Source of the DNA: Pseudomaricurvus alkylphenolicus
GTDB taxonomy: Bacteria; Pseudomonadota; Gammaproteobacteria; Pseudomonadales; Cellvibrionaceae
Reading direction: 5' to 3'
Length of the DNA: 64,000 bases
Assembly (NCBI RefSeq): GCF_011683955.1
Contig: NZ_JAAQPI010000002.1
Span: 200,157-264,156, forward strand
The notes beneath the pieces are model-generated. The model was not told where the DNA came from and did no database searches. It saw only the letters and a list, made by a program, of their open reading frames with translations. The translations under genes and the position numbers were made by a program. Below are positions 62,281 to 64,000 of the stretch, one piece after another; the first letter of the stretch is position 1; every line of letters starts with the position of its first letter.

Positions 62281-63111
62281 ATGAGCGTTCCAACAAAACC
62301 TGTAAGCCAAAAAATCGAACTCGCCGATGGACTACAGATCGACTTTACGCGTATGGGCAAAGGCGAGCCTGTCGTCTTTCTGCAAGGCAGTGGTCCCGGC
62401 GCCAGCGGTTGGATGAACTTCCGCTACAACGCCCAGCATTTTGTCGACCAGGGGTTTGAGGTCATTATCCCTGATCTGCCGGGCTTCGGCGACAGCGACA
62501 AACCCGATACCGACTACACACTGGACTTTTTTGTGGAGTCGGTCGTAGGTTTTCTCGATCAGTTGGATCTCAACAGCGTCTCATTGGTGGGCAACTCTCT
62601 GGGCGGCGCGGTCAGCCTCGGCGTCGCACTCGCGCACCCACAGCGAGTGGAAAAATTGATTCTGATGGGTTGCGGCGGCCTTGAAGATGTGGAGGTTTAC
62701 TTCCAGACTATGGAAGGTATTCAGGCAATGACCAAGATTCCGCTCGGATCTCCCGAGTTTACGCCTGAATACCTGAAGGAAGTGCTGAAACTGATCGTGT
62801 TTGATCCAAAACACATTACCGACGAATTGATTGAAGAGCGTTACCGAATTCTCAAAACACAGAATGCGAGCGTCTTCGGGCGCATGCGTATTCCCAATAT
62901 TTCTTCGCGCTTAAACGAAATCAAAGTACCCGTGCTCGGCTTTTGGGGGGCTCAAGATCGCTTCTGTCCTATCAGTGGCGCGGAGAAAATTGTCCGCAGT
63001 TGCGATAACGCCAAAATGATCACACTGAGCCAGTGTGGTCACTGGGTGATGATTGAATACGCCGAACTGTTTAATCGCGAGTGCACAAACTTCCTCAGAG
63101 AAAATTCATGA
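62281..63111 (+). CDS. hsaD: Meta-cleavage product hydrolase HsaD (TesD)
   Basis: HsaD hydrolyses the ring-opened product 4,9-DSHA into 2-hydroxyhexa-2,4-dienoate and the C/D-ring acid. The 276-residue alpha/beta hydrolase has the oxyanion motif GSGPGASGWMNFRYN, nucleophile Ser106 in VGNSLGGAVSLG, Asp226 in WGAQDRFCP and His254 in CGHWVM. This triad and the GSGPGA loop mark the C-C bond hydrolases. A GTG nine bases upstream is in frame. It overlaps the hsaE start by 4 bp. The expected dioxygenase HsaC, which makes its substrate, is not beside it. Confidence 0.87.
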   Translation: MSVPTKPVSQKIELADGLQIDFTRMGKGEPVVFLQGSGPGASGWMNFRYNAQHFVDQGFEVIIPDLPGFGDSDKPDTDYTLDFFVESVVGFLDQLDLNSVSLVGNSLGGAVSLGVALAHPQRVEKLILMGCGGLEDVEVYFQTMEGIQAMTKIPLGSPEFTPEYLKEVLKLIVFDPKHITDELIEERYRILKTQNASVFGRMRIPNISSRLNEIKVPVLGFWGAQDRFCPISGAEKIVRSCDNAKMITLSQCGHWVMIEYAELFNRECTNFLRENS

Positions 63112-63902
63112 GCCTGACAGAACAGCAGCACCGGCAACTGGGTCGGGAGCTATACGACGCCCTGCGTGGCGGCGAAACCCTGACGCCATTCAGCGATCGC
63201 TTTGAGAGCATCGAAATTGAAGATGCTTACCGTATTTCCGAACAGATGCTGGCACTTCGCCTGGAACTGGACGGAGAGAAGGTGGTTGGCAAAAAAATTG
63301 GCGTGACATCCGCAGCGGTACAGGAAATGCTCGGTGTTTTTCAACCTGACTTTGGCTTTTTGACTGATGCCATGGAAGTGACCAATCGCGACAGCGTCAC
63401 CATTGCCGGCAATCTGATTGCGCCCCGCGCAGAAGCGGAGATCGCCTTTTTACTAAAGCAGGATTTGCAGGGACCGGGCGTTACTGAAGCCGATGTACTG
63501 GAAGCGACAGAGTGCATTATGCCCTGTTTCGAAATTGTCGATTCCCGTATTCGGGATTGGAAGATCCGCATTCAGGATACCGTTGCCGATAACGCCTCCT
63601 GCGGTGTCTATGTGATCGGAGAAGAACGTCTGAACCCCCGCCAACTCAATCTGCCGGAACTTGAAGTCAAAGTCTTTAAAAACGGCAATCACATCAGCAG
63701 CGGAAAAGGTTCGGCCGTTCAAGGTAACCCGTTGACTGCTGTCGCCTGGCTGGCCAACACCCTGGGCGAATTTGGCATTCCATTTAATGCCGGAGAGGTG
63801 ATTCTTTCCGGATCGCTGGTTCCTCTCGAACCCGTGGTTGCGGGAGACCGCATGCATATGGAGCTGGTGGGGCTGGGTAGCGCCAGCATTGATTTTGCTT
63901 AA
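63108..63902 (+). CDS. hsaE: 2-hydroxyhexa-2,4-dienoate hydratase HsaE (TesE)
   Basis: HsaE hydrates the dienoate to 4-hydroxy-2-oxohexanoate. The 264-residue member of the 2-keto-4-pentenoate hydratase family has VVGKKIGVTSAAVQEMLGVFQPDFGFLTD, the metal-binding APRAEAEIAFLLKQDL, ECIMPCFEIVDSRIRDW, DNASCGVYVIG and EVILSGSLVPLEPVVAGD. The ATG at 63108 overlaps the hsaD stop (ATGA), a translational coupling. A few oxo-hydroxy decarboxylases share the fold, but the order hsaD-hsaE is characteristic. Confidence 0.87.
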   Translation: MSLTEQQHRQLGRELYDALRGGETLTPFSDRFESIEIEDAYRISEQMLALRLELDGEKVVGKKIGVTSAAVQEMLGVFQPDFGFLTDAMEVTNRDSVTIAGNLIAPRAEAEIAFLLKQDLQGPGVTEADVLEATECIMPCFEIVDSRIRDWKIRIQDTVADNASCGVYVIGEERLNPRQLNLPELEVKVFKNGNHISSGKGSAVQGNPLTAVAWLANTLGEFGIPFNAGEVILSGSLVPLEPVVAGDRMHMELVGLGSASIDFA

Positions 63903-63983
63903 TCAACGATGATTGATCGACTGTGATTGAAGGGCAATTTTTAGAAGCCCCTGAACAACTGAACTCAAGACAGGACAAAGGTA

Positions 63984-64000
63984 ATGTCTAAGAAATTCAA
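63984..64000 (+). CDS. Start of the next gene, probably acylating aldehyde dehydrogenase HsaG (TesF)
   Basis: Only the first codons (MSKKF) are in the window, preceded by AAAGG close to the ATG at 63984. In tes and hsa clusters the gene after the dienoate hydratase is the CoA-acylating propanal/acetaldehyde dehydrogenase. The identity rests on that order alone, since six codons cannot prove it. Confidence 0.35.

Noticed and set aside
1-64000. Prophage, IS elements, CRISPR array, tRNA or rRNA genes
   Set aside because: No transposase, integrase or phage structural motif, regularly spaced repeats or tRNA-like cloverleaf was noticed; a tRNA scan was not possible by eye over all bases.

Overview
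The window is chromosomal DNA of about 55-60% GC, densely packed with genes. It most likely comes from a Gammaproteobacterium. The evidence is the lptD-surA-pdxA-rsmA-apaG-apaH order (the classical gammaproteobacterial block), the rpe-gph pair, the Pseudomonas-type amgK-murU peptidoglycan recycling pair and an hmp/norR nitric oxide pair. The steroid catabolic genes in the last third point to an aerobic, probably aquatic heterotroph, perhaps of the Cellvibrionales/Spongiibacteraceae type. That placement is inference. No tRNA, rRNA, IS element, phage gene or CRISPR array was seen.

Layout. (1) 1-13.6 kb is housekeeping: a Dabb protein fragment, gph-rpe, a DUF3530 protein, murU-amgK, the lptD block, then a secreted trypsin-like protease and an NAD(P)-binding protein. 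(2) 14.1-18.8 kb is a three-gene operon for a KorAB-type 2-oxoacid oxidoreductase with a GltD-like flavin/Fe-S subunit. (3) 19-26.6 kb holds a solitary solute-binding protein and three tandem DUF4214 proteins. Two of these are large FG-GAP proteins that carry what looks like a flagellar hook (FlgE D2) domain inside a propeller repeat. The third ends in a YHYH domain. (4) 26.7-29.8 kb is hmp divergent from norR. Between them lie three GT-N7-AC NorR-type sites and a sigma-54-like promoter. (5) 29.8-36.3 kb has an MscS channel, a DUF2252 protein, a TetR-controlled HlyD/ABC efflux operon and a UPF0158 protein. (6) 36.5-42.7 kb is a CzcCBA-type metal efflux operon headed by a His-rich exported peptide and closed by a clear terminator. 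(7) 42.9-46.2 kb is a single-chain acyl-CoA carboxylase.

(8) From 46.3 kb to the end of the window lies a steroid degradation cluster. The leftward arm encodes a thiolase, a MaoC hydratase, IpdF, two acyl-CoA dehydrogenase pairs, an SDR, FadA6, EchA20, IpdC, a second hydratase and IpdB-IpdA. These match the actinobacterial (KstR2-regulon) pathway that degrades steroid rings C and D. The rightward arm begins HsaB-HsaA-HsaD-HsaE and then the first codons of a further gene, probably hsaG. These handle phenolic A-ring hydroxylation, the meta-cleavage product and the dienoate. The ring-cleaving dioxygenase HsaC is not in the window. The two arms diverge from a 260-bp control region at about 60.3-60.5 kb. 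Together they would take a seco-steroid to central metabolites.

The least expected items are the hook-domain/FG-GAP fusions, a perfect 19-bp palindrome whose core is identical to the tet operator, and the complete NorR enhancer with a possible short peptide gene between it and hmp. Protein identities rest on recognised motifs and remembered family sequences; no searches were run.
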